Shown here piece by piece: positions 25,574-33,415 of a stretch of 37,879 nucleotides of DNA (the first letter of the stretch is position 1; the number at the start of each line of letters is the position of its first letter). The notes under the pieces were generated by a model. It did not search any database and had not been told where the DNA came from. It saw only the letters and a list, made by a program, of their open reading frames with translations. This DNA comes from Parabacteroides distasonis (GTDB taxonomy: Bacteria; Bacteroidota; Bacteroidia; Bacteroidales; Tannerellaceae). A program made the translations under genes and the position numbers. The stretch is from contig NZ_SRYM01000041.1 in NCBI RefSeq assembly GCF_004793765.1, positions 1-37,879 on the forward strand, written 5' to 3'.

Positions 25574-27950
25574 GTTAAAAACACACGCTCCAAGCGAAGA
25601 TCAAAGCCAGCAATGCGAAGATCACCACCAAGATCGTATTCCCCCAGCGAATCAAGAAAGAGGGCATCTCCCCGATCATATTACGTACTTTCTCGCTACG
25701 CAATTCGATACGGTCTTGATCCAATTCCGCTTTTTTCTTCATCTCATTATAGGTTGCCATATTTTTAGTTTCCTAGTTCCAATTGATTCTTTACCAAGTT
25801 ATAATAAGCACCGTTGCGCTTAATCAAGTCCTCATGCGAGCCTATCTCCACGATACGACCTTTATCCAATACCACGATTTGATCGGCGTTGCGTACCGTA
25901 CTTAATCGATGGGCGACGATGATTACCGTCTTACCCCGGTAAAAGTCCGTCAGATTCTCCACTATAGCACGTTCATTGTTGGCGTCCAACGAATTCGTCG
26001 CCTCATCGAAAAAGAGATAAGATGGGTTCTTGTAAACCGCACGGGCTATTAAGATCCGTTGACGCTGGCCTTGGCTTACGCCTTGACCATCCGGACCTAT
26101 CACCGTATTATATCTTAAGGGTAAGCGCTCGATAAATTCCTCTATATTGGCGATACGAGCTGCCAATAATAAGCGAGATTTATCAATCTCACCGTCGTCC
26201 ACGGCAATATTGCGTGCGATCGATTCAGAGAACAGATAACCGTCTTGCATCACCGCACCACATTGGTCACGCCACCATAAAAGGCTGAAGGATCGCAAAT
26301 CATTTCCACCCACCCGGATATCACCTTCTACCGGATTATAGTAGCCCAATAATAACTTGATCAAGGTTGTTTTCCCGCTACCACTCGTTCCTACGATCGC
26401 CGTAATCTTGCCTCGAGGTATTTTAAGGTTTATCCGCTCCAAGACTTTCGGCGAATGGATACCCTCATATTGAAACGTCACGTTACGAATCTCTATGTCC
26501 CTATCGCTTCCGTTAAAACCGGTTATCATACGTTCCGGAGTCTCCTCCTCTTCCCGATCATGGATCTCGCTCATCCGTTCCAGACTAATCTTCACGTCTT
26601 GCCAACTATAAAGAAACTGCACGAACTGTTCCACCGGAGCGTTCAACTGCCCGATAATATACTGTATAGCCAACATCATACCCAACGACAGGCTACCCCC
26701 GATCACAGCTGTAGCGGCAATTACCGTAATCACGATATTCTTTACCTCATTAATCAAGATACTGCCGGCCTCCTGACTTTGTTGCAATCTCATCGATTCA
26801 ATATTCGTCCGAAACAAATCCGCCTGAATATCTTCCCACTCCCAACGCCGACGGCGCTCACAATGCTGAAGCTTGATCTCTTGCATGCCATTCAACAGCT
26901 GCATGGTTTTCGATTGATTACGGGCCCGTTGCTCAAAATAAGTATAGTCCAGCAAACGACGTTTTTTAAGGAAGAATGTCACCCATACGGCATATAAAGC
27001 GCTACCTAGTACGAAAATAAAGAATATCAACCGATTATAATAAAGTAATACCCCGCTGAACACCACGAAGCTGAAAGCGGAGAAAAGCACCGTCAATGTC
27101 TGCGCCGTCAAGAAACGTTCCACACGCTCATGATCATGGATGCGTTGCAAGAGATCGCCCGTCATTTTCGTATCGAAAAACGACATGGGTAATCTCATCA
27201 GTTTGATCAAGAAATCGGATAACAAAGATATATTTATCCTCGCGCTTATATGCAGTAATATCCAGCGACGGATAAAGTCCACCGAGGCACGGCTCAAGAC
27301 CAGCATCAACTGCCCCGCCAAGATCAGATAGATCAGATTCAGATTCTTAGCAGCGATCCCTTTATCCACGATCGCTTGGGTAAGAAACGGAAAGATCAGC
27401 TGCAATACGCTTCCCAGCGCAAGCCCCAGCAACAACTGGATAAAGAAACGTTTATAAGGTTTCATATACCCCCAAAGGAAACGAAAGGGATCCCTTCCCG
27501 CATGGCGTCCATCTTTCCGCTCATAAAAAGCGGGGGTCGGCTGCAAGGCCATCAATATCCCTTTCTCCTCCCCTCTCGAACAGGTACTGATCCAAGCGTT
27601 ACGGAACTCATCCTCATTGACCCGTAATAGATTCTTGCCGGGATCGGCGATATAGAAAACATATTCACCATCCCGTTTCTTTTTAGCGTCATAGAGTACG
27701 ACAAAATGATCTTGGTTCCAATGGAGGATACAGGGGAAAGGGCGTTGCTCCACCATCTTTCCCAAGGCCATTCGTCCACATATCGTACGGAATCCTATAT
27801 ACTCGGCGGCATCAGCGATACCCAGCATGGAGACTCCCTCCCGGGTGACGACACAAAGGTTCTGCATCGTCTCGGCGGAATACTCCTTGCCGTGGAACTT
27901 GGCGATCATGCGGAGGCAGGTGGCACCGCATTCCATGGAGTCGGGTTGTT
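25574..27950. repeat. Direct repeat copy A (PCAT plus HlyD fragment)
   Basis: This segment recurs at 35503-37879 with a constant 9929-bp offset and in the same orientation. By eye I find only about half a dozen single-base differences across 2.3 kb, apart from a short divergent patch at 25585-25594. The proteins encoded by the PCAT part are identical where both are visible. The repeat may extend beyond 27950, because the other copy is cut by the window edge. Confidence 0.93.
25575..25760 (-). CDS. 61-residue HlyD-like membrane-fusion protein fragment, copy A
   Basis: The protein reads MATYNEMKKKAELDQDRIELRSEKV, then a segment ending IRWGNTILVVIFALLALIF, which is one transmembrane helix. This matches the N-terminus of HlyD-type periplasmic adaptor proteins that accompany peptidase-ABC exporters in Bacteroides. 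It stops right after the membrane helix (AWSVCF), so the roughly 350-residue coiled-coil and barrel part is missing. It lies 4 bases after the PCAT gene. It could be a remnant or a working small transporter subunit. Copy B ends at the same codon, so the short form predates or was spread with the duplication. Confidence 0.7.
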   Translation of the reverse strand: MATYNEMKKKAELDQDRIELRSEKVRNMIGEMPSFLIRWGNTILVVIFALLALIFAWSVCF

Positions 27951-27972
27951 GGATGTGAGGAAATTTATCCAT
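25765..27972 (-). CDS. Peptidase-C39-containing ABC transporter (PCAT), copy A
   Basis: This 735-residue exporter cleaves double-glycine leaders while exporting peptides. The N-terminal C39 protease has Gln9, Cys15 (MECG), His89 (DHFVVLYD) and Asp110 (IADPG) as oxyanion and catalytic residues, all present. Six membrane helices span about 165-440. The ATPase has Walker A GTSGSGKT at 528-535, signature VSQGQ at 632-636, Walker B YLFFDE at 652-657 and an AHR H-loop. It lies 37 bases after the barrel protein and 4 before the HlyD fragment. In this operon its substrates should be the two GG-leader peptides encoded upstream. All motifs indicate an active enzyme. Confidence 0.96.
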   Translation of the reverse strand: MDKFPHIQQPDSMECGATCLRMIAKFHGKEYSAETMQNLCVVTREGVSMLGIADAAEYIGFRTICGRMALGKMVEQRPFPCILHWNQDHFVVLYDAKKKRDGEYVFYIADPGKNLLRVNEDEFRNAWISTCSRGEEKGILMALQPTPAFYERKDGRHAGRDPFRFLWGYMKPYKRFFIQLLLGLALGSVLQLIFPFLTQAIVDKGIAAKNLNLIYLILAGQLMLVLSRASVDFIRRWILLHISARINISLLSDFLIKLMRLPMSFFDTKMTGDLLQRIHDHERVERFLTAQTLTVLFSAFSFVVFSGVLLYYNRLIFFIFVLGSALYAVWVTFFLKKRRLLDYTYFEQRARNQSKTMQLLNGMQEIKLQHCERRRRWEWEDIQADLFRTNIESMRLQQSQEAGSILINEVKNIVITVIAATAVIGGSLSLGMMLAIQYIIGQLNAPVEQFVQFLYSWQDVKISLERMSEIHDREEEETPERMITGFNGSDRDIEIRNVTFQYEGIHSPKVLERINLKIPRGKITAIVGTSGSGKTTLIKLLLGYYNPVEGDIRVGGNDLRSFSLLWWRDQCGAVMQDGYLFSESIARNIAVDDGEIDKSRLLLAARIANIEEFIERLPLRYNTVIGPDGQGVSQGQRQRILIARAVYKNPSYLFFDEATNSLDANNERAIVENLTDFYRGKTVIIVAHRLSTVRNADQIVVLDKGRIVEIGSHEDLIKRNGAYYNLVKNQLELGN

Positions 27973-28009
27973 TACTCTCCTTTGAATTCATTACAATCAT
28001 ACGCATTCG

Positions 28010-30316
28010 CTACATCCTACGCATCTCGGATTCAGCGGAATTTACACCTTTATATCGATTCCGGTACTTATTAAAATGGTAAGTCAACGTAAGACGAACG
28101 CTCCGGTTATCCTTATACCCCCAACGATAGTACTCCACATGCTCAGAATAGATTGTCATACGATTTTTAGAGGATCTAAAAACATCCCAGCATTGCAAAC
28201 TCACATCCAACGCTCCTTTAAAAAAGGATTTACGCACTCCGATATCAACAGAGCCTTCCGGACGCATCTGGCTCTCTCCCTGTGTACCGGCAGTGGTATA
28301 AAAACCATCCACATTCAATAAATATCCTTTTCCTAAAGAGAAAGAATTATTGAGCGAAAACTGTCCGTAAGGATCATTCAAACCGATCCGTGAACCATTG
28401 TAGTCTAGCAAGTTCAGGTAGTCTCGATACACACCCGCGGTCCACGTAGGGCTCCAAAATCCGATCTTGTGCTGGAAAGTCAACAATGCACTAATACCCT
28501 GATATTTCGGTTCATTCCTGTGAAAAAGGACTATCGAGAGCGGATCACCCGGCAGTAATTCGTCTGACATACGGATCCAATCCTTTGTATAATAATATCC
28601 CATCGAGAATTGAAGGAAACGGAAACCTACGTTTAACGACAAATCATGGATCTGGCTCGAACGCAGATAAGGATTCCCGTGCGAATACAGAAAACGACTC
28701 GTATAATCCACACTATTCCTCAACTGATAAAAACTAGGGCGCGATGTCCGTTTAGAGTAAGCAAGCGATAGAGACACCGGACCTGCCGGATACATGAGCG
28801 ACACCGTAGGATAAAGCTCCTTATAAACACGCTCAACGGTAGGCTCTACGCTACGATTCTCATAGTAGGCCGCATGAAAGCGCTCATAACGCAATCCTAC
28901 GTTCCACCCTAACTTTCCGGTACTGCCCGAGTAATTCAGGAAACCAGCGGTTTTCTTTTCTTTCGATTTAAACCAGCTATCGGGGAAATAATTCTCTTTG
29001 TCAAGATAGGTCTCCTCATTATCCATTGAGCTAAAATCTAGCCCGACCTCCAAATTTCCCTTCCACACAGGATATGCGAGAACAAGTTTCGTAGCATAGA
29101 GGTCATAGGCAGAATGATTCTGTGCGTTCACCGCCCGATCATCCATCAAGGCAGACTCATTGACATTGTTTAAAGTCCTTGCGTTGCGGTGAATATAATC
29201 GGCGTTCCAGTTAATCCCCAGCTTTCCTCCGATTTTCCCCTGATAATATAAGTTAACCTTTTGCTGTTCATACTTATTTTGGGAATATGAATAGTTTAAT
29301 AATTTTTCCTCCAGGACATCATTCACCATTAGGTTCTCCACATCCTGCCCCTCATAAATATCCCTCGAATAATCGTACGTATAAGATACGCCCACCTCAT
29401 GCCCCTGCGCCAATGTCACGCCTAGACCGGACTCTAACGTATAATAACGAGCGTGTTGCTTCCAATCCATCATATCCATCGCAAGACGATAAAGCGTGTC
29501 CCGGGTATTCGCCACGATCCTATTGCGCCCATCCACACGGCTATGGGGTCCACTATTATAAAGAAGCGCATACCAATGAACCAGATCGGTCGTATAACTT
29601 AGATTGAGCTGCTCCAAATCCGAGAAATAATGGTTCTGTACACCACGCAGCCGCAACCGAGACGCGAAGCCCTCTATTTTTCTTTTCGTATGGATCTTTA
29701 GCACCGCACGTACCTCCGCATCATAATTAGCACCGGGATTATTGACCAATTCCACGGAAGCAATATCATCCGAGTTCAATCGCTCCAACTCGGAAGCGTC
29801 CCGCACCAAACGGTCATTGATATAAATGGTCGCCTTCCCTTTTCCAAACACCACAAACTCCCCCTCGCCGCCAGTTACGCCTGGCAACTGCCTCAACACA
29901 TCGTTGGCAGATCCGATGTCACTCAAAAGACTATTCTCCACATCAGTGACAAAATTTGTACCTTTCATCCTATATACGGGACGTTTACCTGACACCGTGA
30001 CCTCTTCCACATTGTAAGTAATCGTAGGCAAAAACACCTCCCCTCCTTTCACCTCCGTAAAAATCTCTTGATATCCCACCGACGAGAATTTCAAGAATTG
30101 TTCTTCCGGCCGATCGCTCTGCACTAGAAAAGCACCATTCTCATCTGTCACGACTCCTCGCACAAAAGAAGAATCGGATCGATTGATCAAGATCACGTTC
30201 ACATAAGCGATCCCCTGGCCAGCAGAGTCAACAACACGCCCCGCTAATTCTTTTTGTTGAGCTATTCCATGCCAACAAACAATCAATCCTATAGCAAACA
30301 AGAAAGTAAATCTCAT
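28010..30316 (-). CDS. Outer-membrane beta-barrel protein of the RiPP operon
   Basis: This 768-residue protein has a signal peptide at about 1-19 (CWHGIAQ). A carboxypeptidase-regulatory-like domain lies at about 22-100 (AGRVVDSAGQGIAYVNVIL), then a TonB-receptor-like plug with NDVLRQLPGVTGGEGEFVVFGKGKATIYINDRLV and NPGANYDAEVRAVLKI, then a barrel. The final residues (ESEMRRM) lack the usual terminal aromatic. It sits 15 bases after the radical SAM gene and 37 before the PCAT gene. It may therefore carry the modified peptide across the outer membrane, take it back up, or serve as a receptor. Similar barrels are common elsewhere, so the function here rests on context. Confidence 0.85.
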   Translation of the reverse strand: MRFTFLFAIGLIVCWHGIAQQKELAGRVVDSAGQGIAYVNVILINRSDSSFVRGVVTDENGAFLVQSDRPEEQFLKFSSVGYQEIFTEVKGGEVFLPTITYNVEEVTVSGKRPVYRMKGTNFVTDVENSLLSDIGSANDVLRQLPGVTGGEGEFVVFGKGKATIYINDRLVRDASELERLNSDDIASVELVNNPGANYDAEVRAVLKIHTKRKIEGFASRLRLRGVQNHYFSDLEQLNLSYTTDLVHWYALLYNSGPHSRVDGRNRIVANTRDTLYRLAMDMMDWKQHARYYTLESGLGVTLAQGHEVGVSYTYDYSRDIYEGQDVENLMVNDVLEEKLLNYSYSQNKYEQQKVNLYYQGKIGGKLGINWNADYIHRNARTLNNVNESALMDDRAVNAQNHSAYDLYATKLVLAYPVWKGNLEVGLDFSSMDNEETYLDKENYFPDSWFKSKEKKTAGFLNYSGSTGKLGWNVGLRYERFHAAYYENRSVEPTVERVYKELYPTVSLMYPAGPVSLSLAYSKRTSRPSFYQLRNSVDYTSRFLYSHGNPYLRSSQIHDLSLNVGFRFLQFSMGYYYTKDWIRMSDELLPGDPLSIVLFHRNEPKYQGISALLTFQHKIGFWSPTWTAGVYRDYLNLLDYNGSRIGLNDPYGQFSLNNSFSLGKGYLLNVDGFYTTAGTQGESQMRPEGSVDIGVRKSFFKGALDVSLQCWDVFRSSKNRMTIYSEHVEYYRWGYKDNRSVRLTLTYHFNKYRNRYKGVNSAESEMRRM

Positions 30317-30331
30317 AAATTATCCTGTTTT

Positions 30332-31789
30332 TTAAACAAATACATCCTTATTAGTACGAGGAGCCTTCGGGCAAAATATACCAGGGTAATCCCAATTTTC
30401 TTTTCCATAGGCAAGTATAACATCTCGCCAACAAAAATGAAGATATTCTCTACATTTAGCAAAGTCCTCGCATGTTTTACAAGCGCTAGCCTCTTGAATA
30501 TCCGATTGTTTAAGGAAGAACAAATCTTTTGCCTTTTTTGATTTCCAGATTTCTTCTAACGACTGCGTATGCAAATCACCCAATAAAAAACGAGAATGCC
30601 AATATAATTCCTCACAAATCGTCACTTGACCATCAGGTAATATATACAAAGCATTCAAATTCCCTGAACATAAATTACGCTTATTGAAAATACGCTTTTT
30701 TTCTTCTTTACTATACGTATTTATATCTTTAAGTACAGATGGTTCTACCACATCAAAATTAAAGACTTTCTCTTTTTTCAAGCCTAAAATATAATTCGCC
30801 ACTTCCTTTATCTTATCATCTGGTGCTCTATAAGAATTGTAACAAGTACCTATATACATTGAACATTTCGCCGCATTAATATCCCAGCCTGATAAAGACC
30901 TCTTTGATTTCAAGAAATCCACCAAACTTTTCATATCTTCAATTGTCGCATTCTTCTTATTTAAGACTGTATGGACAATATACTCCAGTTTATATTTTTC
31001 TAATAGCTCAAAAGTATAAAGTATTTGTTCATAATATGGATCTGATACATTTAAAATTGCATACAAATTATCCTTAATTAGTGTATCCAAAGATATTTGT
31101 ACTGGACTAATAAAATTAAGATCTTTCATTATTGATATATGTTTCTCTGTCAATGGCATTTTTGTAGAAATCCAAGGAGAGTAACCACATTCCGCTAATT
31201 TTCTCAAAGCCCTTTCCCAATCTTTGTATAATAAGACTTCTCCTCCCATAAGTTGAAAGCGAAGTACTCCTATTCGTTTTGCTTCTTCTATTATTTTTTC
31301 TAGAAGTTCAATAGACATATATTTATCCGAGTTTCCTTTTCTATCTGCATAACAATAGAAACAGGATGTTCGGCACCTCATAGTCACATTACAAATTATA
31401 TCACTTGGACTCTGTAATCTAGATATTCGAATATCTGTTTTTGAATAAGAAAATTGTTCTGGCCGATAAGAATGCAATGGCATAGATTCCTTATAATCAA
31501 CTATCAATTTTTTCGGGAACATAGAAGTTCCATCCGTTACAATTTCTTGATTATCAACTAAAGTCATCAACCGTTTTTTAACAACATCTTTAGGCAAATG
31601 AAGAAAAGAAGATATTTTATCAAACGCTTCCTCCAGCTCTATACCATTAAAAAATGACAGCATCATTGCATAAATAGGATGTATTACACTGATAATACTT
31701 CTACCACGTACATTCGGATCACCCATTATATAGGTTTTATCACCTTCATGTCTCAACAAATATTTAGGATTTAAAATATATTTCTTCAT
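30332..31789 (-). CDS. Radical SAM/SPASM peptide maturase
   Basis: This is a 485-residue enzyme. Residues 1-100 resemble a PqqD-like leader-binding domain (HPIYAMMLSFFNGIELEEAFDKI). The radical SAM motif CRTSCFYC has Cys139, Cys143 and Cys146 for the 4Fe-4S cluster, followed by GGE (LMGGEVLLYKDW). The C-terminal SPASM region at about 370-475 carries cysteines in NLCSGN, TICEE, CKTCEDFAKC, HFCW and FCP for extra clusters. Such enzymes form thioether, C-C or epimerised residues in ribosomal peptides. The gene is clearly A+T richer than the neighbouring transporter genes. It lies 114 bases after the second precursor gene, with a hairpin between. The family resembles the GG-Bacteroidales maturases; the reaction is unknown. 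Confidence 0.93.
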   Translation of the reverse strand: MKKYILNPKYLLRHEGDKTYIMGDPNVRGRSIISVIHPIYAMMLSFFNGIELEEAFDKISSFLHLPKDVVKKRLMTLVDNQEIVTDGTSMFPKKLIVDYKESMPLHSYRPEQFSYSKTDIRISRLQSPSDIICNVTMRCRTSCFYCYADRKGNSDKYMSIELLEKIIEEAKRIGVLRFQLMGGEVLLYKDWERALRKLAECGYSPWISTKMPLTEKHISIMKDLNFISPVQISLDTLIKDNLYAILNVSDPYYEQILYTFELLEKYKLEYIVHTVLNKKNATIEDMKSLVDFLKSKRSLSGWDINAAKCSMYIGTCYNSYRAPDDKIKEVANYILGLKKEKVFNFDVVEPSVLKDINTYSKEEKKRIFNKRNLCSGNLNALYILPDGQVTICEELYWHSRFLLGDLHTQSLEEIWKSKKAKDLFFLKQSDIQEASACKTCEDFAKCREYLHFCWRDVILAYGKENWDYPGIFCPKAPRTNKDVFV

Positions 31790-31808
31790 ATTTTCTAATT
31801 TTACTTTG

Positions 31809-31870
31809 ATAAAAACAAGTCATTACGAACCATATTTTCATACAATAGTAGAAAAACGATTCGTAATGAC
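31809..31870 (-). terminator. Attenuator-like hairpin between precursor and maturase genes
   Basis: GTCATTACGAA (31819-31829) and TTCGTAATGAC (31860-31870) are a perfect 11-base inverted repeat with a 30-base loop. On the minus strand the stem is followed by TTGTTTTTATC. A partial terminator here would give much more precursor mRNA than maturase mRNA, as in many RiPP operons. Confidence 0.7.
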
Positions 31871-31903
31871 ACTTTCAACAGAGAAAATCGTGTTTACAAA
31901 CAA

Positions 31904-32077
31904 TTAATTCTCTTTCTCGGTCTCTCGGCTTCCACCATTTTTCTCCGTACAGCAACAAGAGCAAGCCCTCATTACCCCACCTCCTCTTACAGTGGAAAGT
32001 TCTCTACTCATCAAGATCTCTGCGTCTTTAGCTAAACGATCCAAGACTTGTGGATCCTCTAAAAAGTACTCCTTCAT
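31904..32077 (-). CDS. RiPP precursor peptide 2, GG leader with Cys-rich core
   Basis: This 57-residue peptide begins MKEYFLEDPQ and has a classic double-glycine leader, ILMSRELSTVRGG (21-33), with the expected hydrophobic residues before the GG. Cleavage after Gly33 would release a 24-residue core whose first part is GVMRACSCCC, with cysteines at 39, 41, 42 and 43, followed by a hydrophilic Lys/Glu/Gly tail. AAAAAAAGG precedes the ATG as a binding site. It lies directly upstream of the radical SAM gene and 88 bases after precursor 1. Cys residues suggest thioether (sactipeptide/ranthipeptide-like) links or disulfides. The gene is easily missed because of its size. Confidence 0.85.
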   Translation of the reverse strand: MKEYFLEDPQVLDRLAKDAEILMSRELSTVRGGGVMRACSCCCTEKNGGSRETEKEN

Positions 32078-32165
32078 GGTAGCCTTTTTTTAAATTAATA
32101 TTCATCCCATAACAATCACTTTTTAAAGACTTAGGGACTTTCATCTTTTAAAATTTATCATACAG

Positions 32166-32288
32166 TCAATTATCATCCATAATATTTTCAGCAACCCGAA
32201 TCCACCGACCAGTCACCTCATCGTAATACCATTCTCCCCCTTTTATAGAAGAAAGTTCTTCCACACTCATTATTAACTCAATATCCAT
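32166..32288 (-). CDS. RiPP precursor peptide 1, short GG leader with Trp/Tyr core
   Basis: This 40-residue peptide begins with a very short leader, MDIELIMSVEELSSIKGG, that fits the double-glycine consensus and matches the end of the precursor 2 leader. Cleavage after Gly18 would give a 22-residue core starting EWYYDEVTGRWIRV and ending in an acidic tail. It has no cysteine, but Trp20, Tyr21, Tyr22 and Trp29 could be cross-linked or the peptide may stay unmodified. AAGG lies just before the ATG. It is the first gene after the promoter box at 32315-32322, and an in-frame stop just upstream excludes a longer form. Confidence 0.8.
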   Translation of the reverse strand: MDIELIMSVEELSSIKGGEWYYDEVTGRWIRVAENIMDDN

Positions 32289-32314
32289 AACCTTACCTTT
32301 TTAATATTTAGAGA

Positions 32315-32322
32315 CAAAAGTA
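32315..32322 (-). promoter_or_regulatory. -7 box of the RiPP operon
   Basis: TACTTTTG exactly fits TAnnTTTG and would give a leader of about 20-25 bases before the first precursor ATG. The -33 position is poor, which may mean that activation is needed. Confidence 0.55.
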
Positions 32323-32439
32323 CCGTATCTATCATAAAATCATGATAATAAAAATATCAAAAACACATCACAAAGATCACAAATCGCCATTTTTTCTACT
32401 TTCACAACATCAATAGCCCGTTAAACTTTCAATTAACAA

Positions 32440-33311
32440 TTATGCGGCAATAGCCGAAAATCCAATTCTTTCCCTTCTTCCCATAGCTTTCGATTTATTT
32501 CCTCGCCAGGCTCAATCCCAGAAATGGAAATAAATCGTCGCATGAGGAAAATGCTGTGGCACAACACCTTTACCGATGCCATAGAAAACGCTATCCTCTT
32601 TTCCAATACATTTACTCTCTCTATATTGACACTTGTCAATGCGGCATTGAATATGGAAATGCAGTTTGTCCAAGTCCCGGCTTTGGCAATCGGTCAGCCC
32701 TGTAAACTACTTTGCATCCCGGAAACGGCAGGCCACATGGAAACCCATGCCAACCGCACCATCCACCACATACCTGATCAATCGCAGGAGTACTTCCTTA
32801 CGCATGCACAACACATGCAGATACCAGTCAACCAATGTCCACTTGACTTGTTCCAGCGTTTTTGACGGTGGCGTTTGGACGGCATCCAAATGGAAACAGC
32901 AGTGAAGATCCATGTCTATGATTCCAATACCGGATATTTCCACCCCCTTTTTGGCCATCTTGGCACAACCAGGCCAGAAACGTTCAAGGTAAGGGGAGTA
33001 CATTTACCGGACTTGCAGATGTGGCTCGGATCGAAAGCAATGGCAACCTGTTTACAGATGTGTGAGTAGACCAGGCAGGAGTTAAAAGAAAGCCTGTCGA
33101 ACTTATAACCGGACTGCTAACGATAACGCTGTTCGCCATAGCGTCTGTAACGTCCCAGCTGGAGAAAATTAATCCGTCCGGGAATTATCAGATATAAAAG
33201 TAGCACTTCAAGCATAAATTCCTCACGCCATTTGTTTATCTTTGCCACCGATTTGAGCAACGTGGTATTTATTATCGCAATATATTGATCAAGTTCGTTT
33301 CTATTCATCAT
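32440..33311 (-). pseudogene. Degenerate IS4-like transposase (Bacteroidetes type)
   Basis: Pieces of a DDE transposase can be read in all three minus frames. The start is MNRNELDQYIAIINTTLLKS, ending YGEQRYR before an in-frame TAG. AIAFDPSHICKSGKCTP then follows, with the first catalytic Asp. A one-base frameshift leads to YLERFWPGCAKMAKKGVEISG and LDAVQTP. After YVVDGA a large internal deletion joins GMGFHVACRFRDAK. The last third, SVNIERVNVLEKRIAF to GFSAIAA, is in another frame. The stops, frameshifts and deletion mean it cannot be active. It separates the RiPP operon from the sensor kinase. I could not define its terminal inverted repeats. Confidence 0.75.
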
Positions 33312-33415
33312 TATTAAAAATGTCGGAAACCCTTAATATAATGAATCGGGAGAACCTGACCTGTTTTTTGCCAATGGAAAGTTTAACGAACTATTGCAAC
33401 ATAAAAGCACAAAAT

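Noticed and set aside
26455-26997. Plus-strand 180-codon frames opposite both PCAT copies (also 36384-36926)
   Set aside because: They are antisense to a conserved ATPase/membrane domain and are duplicated only because the PCAT gene is duplicated.
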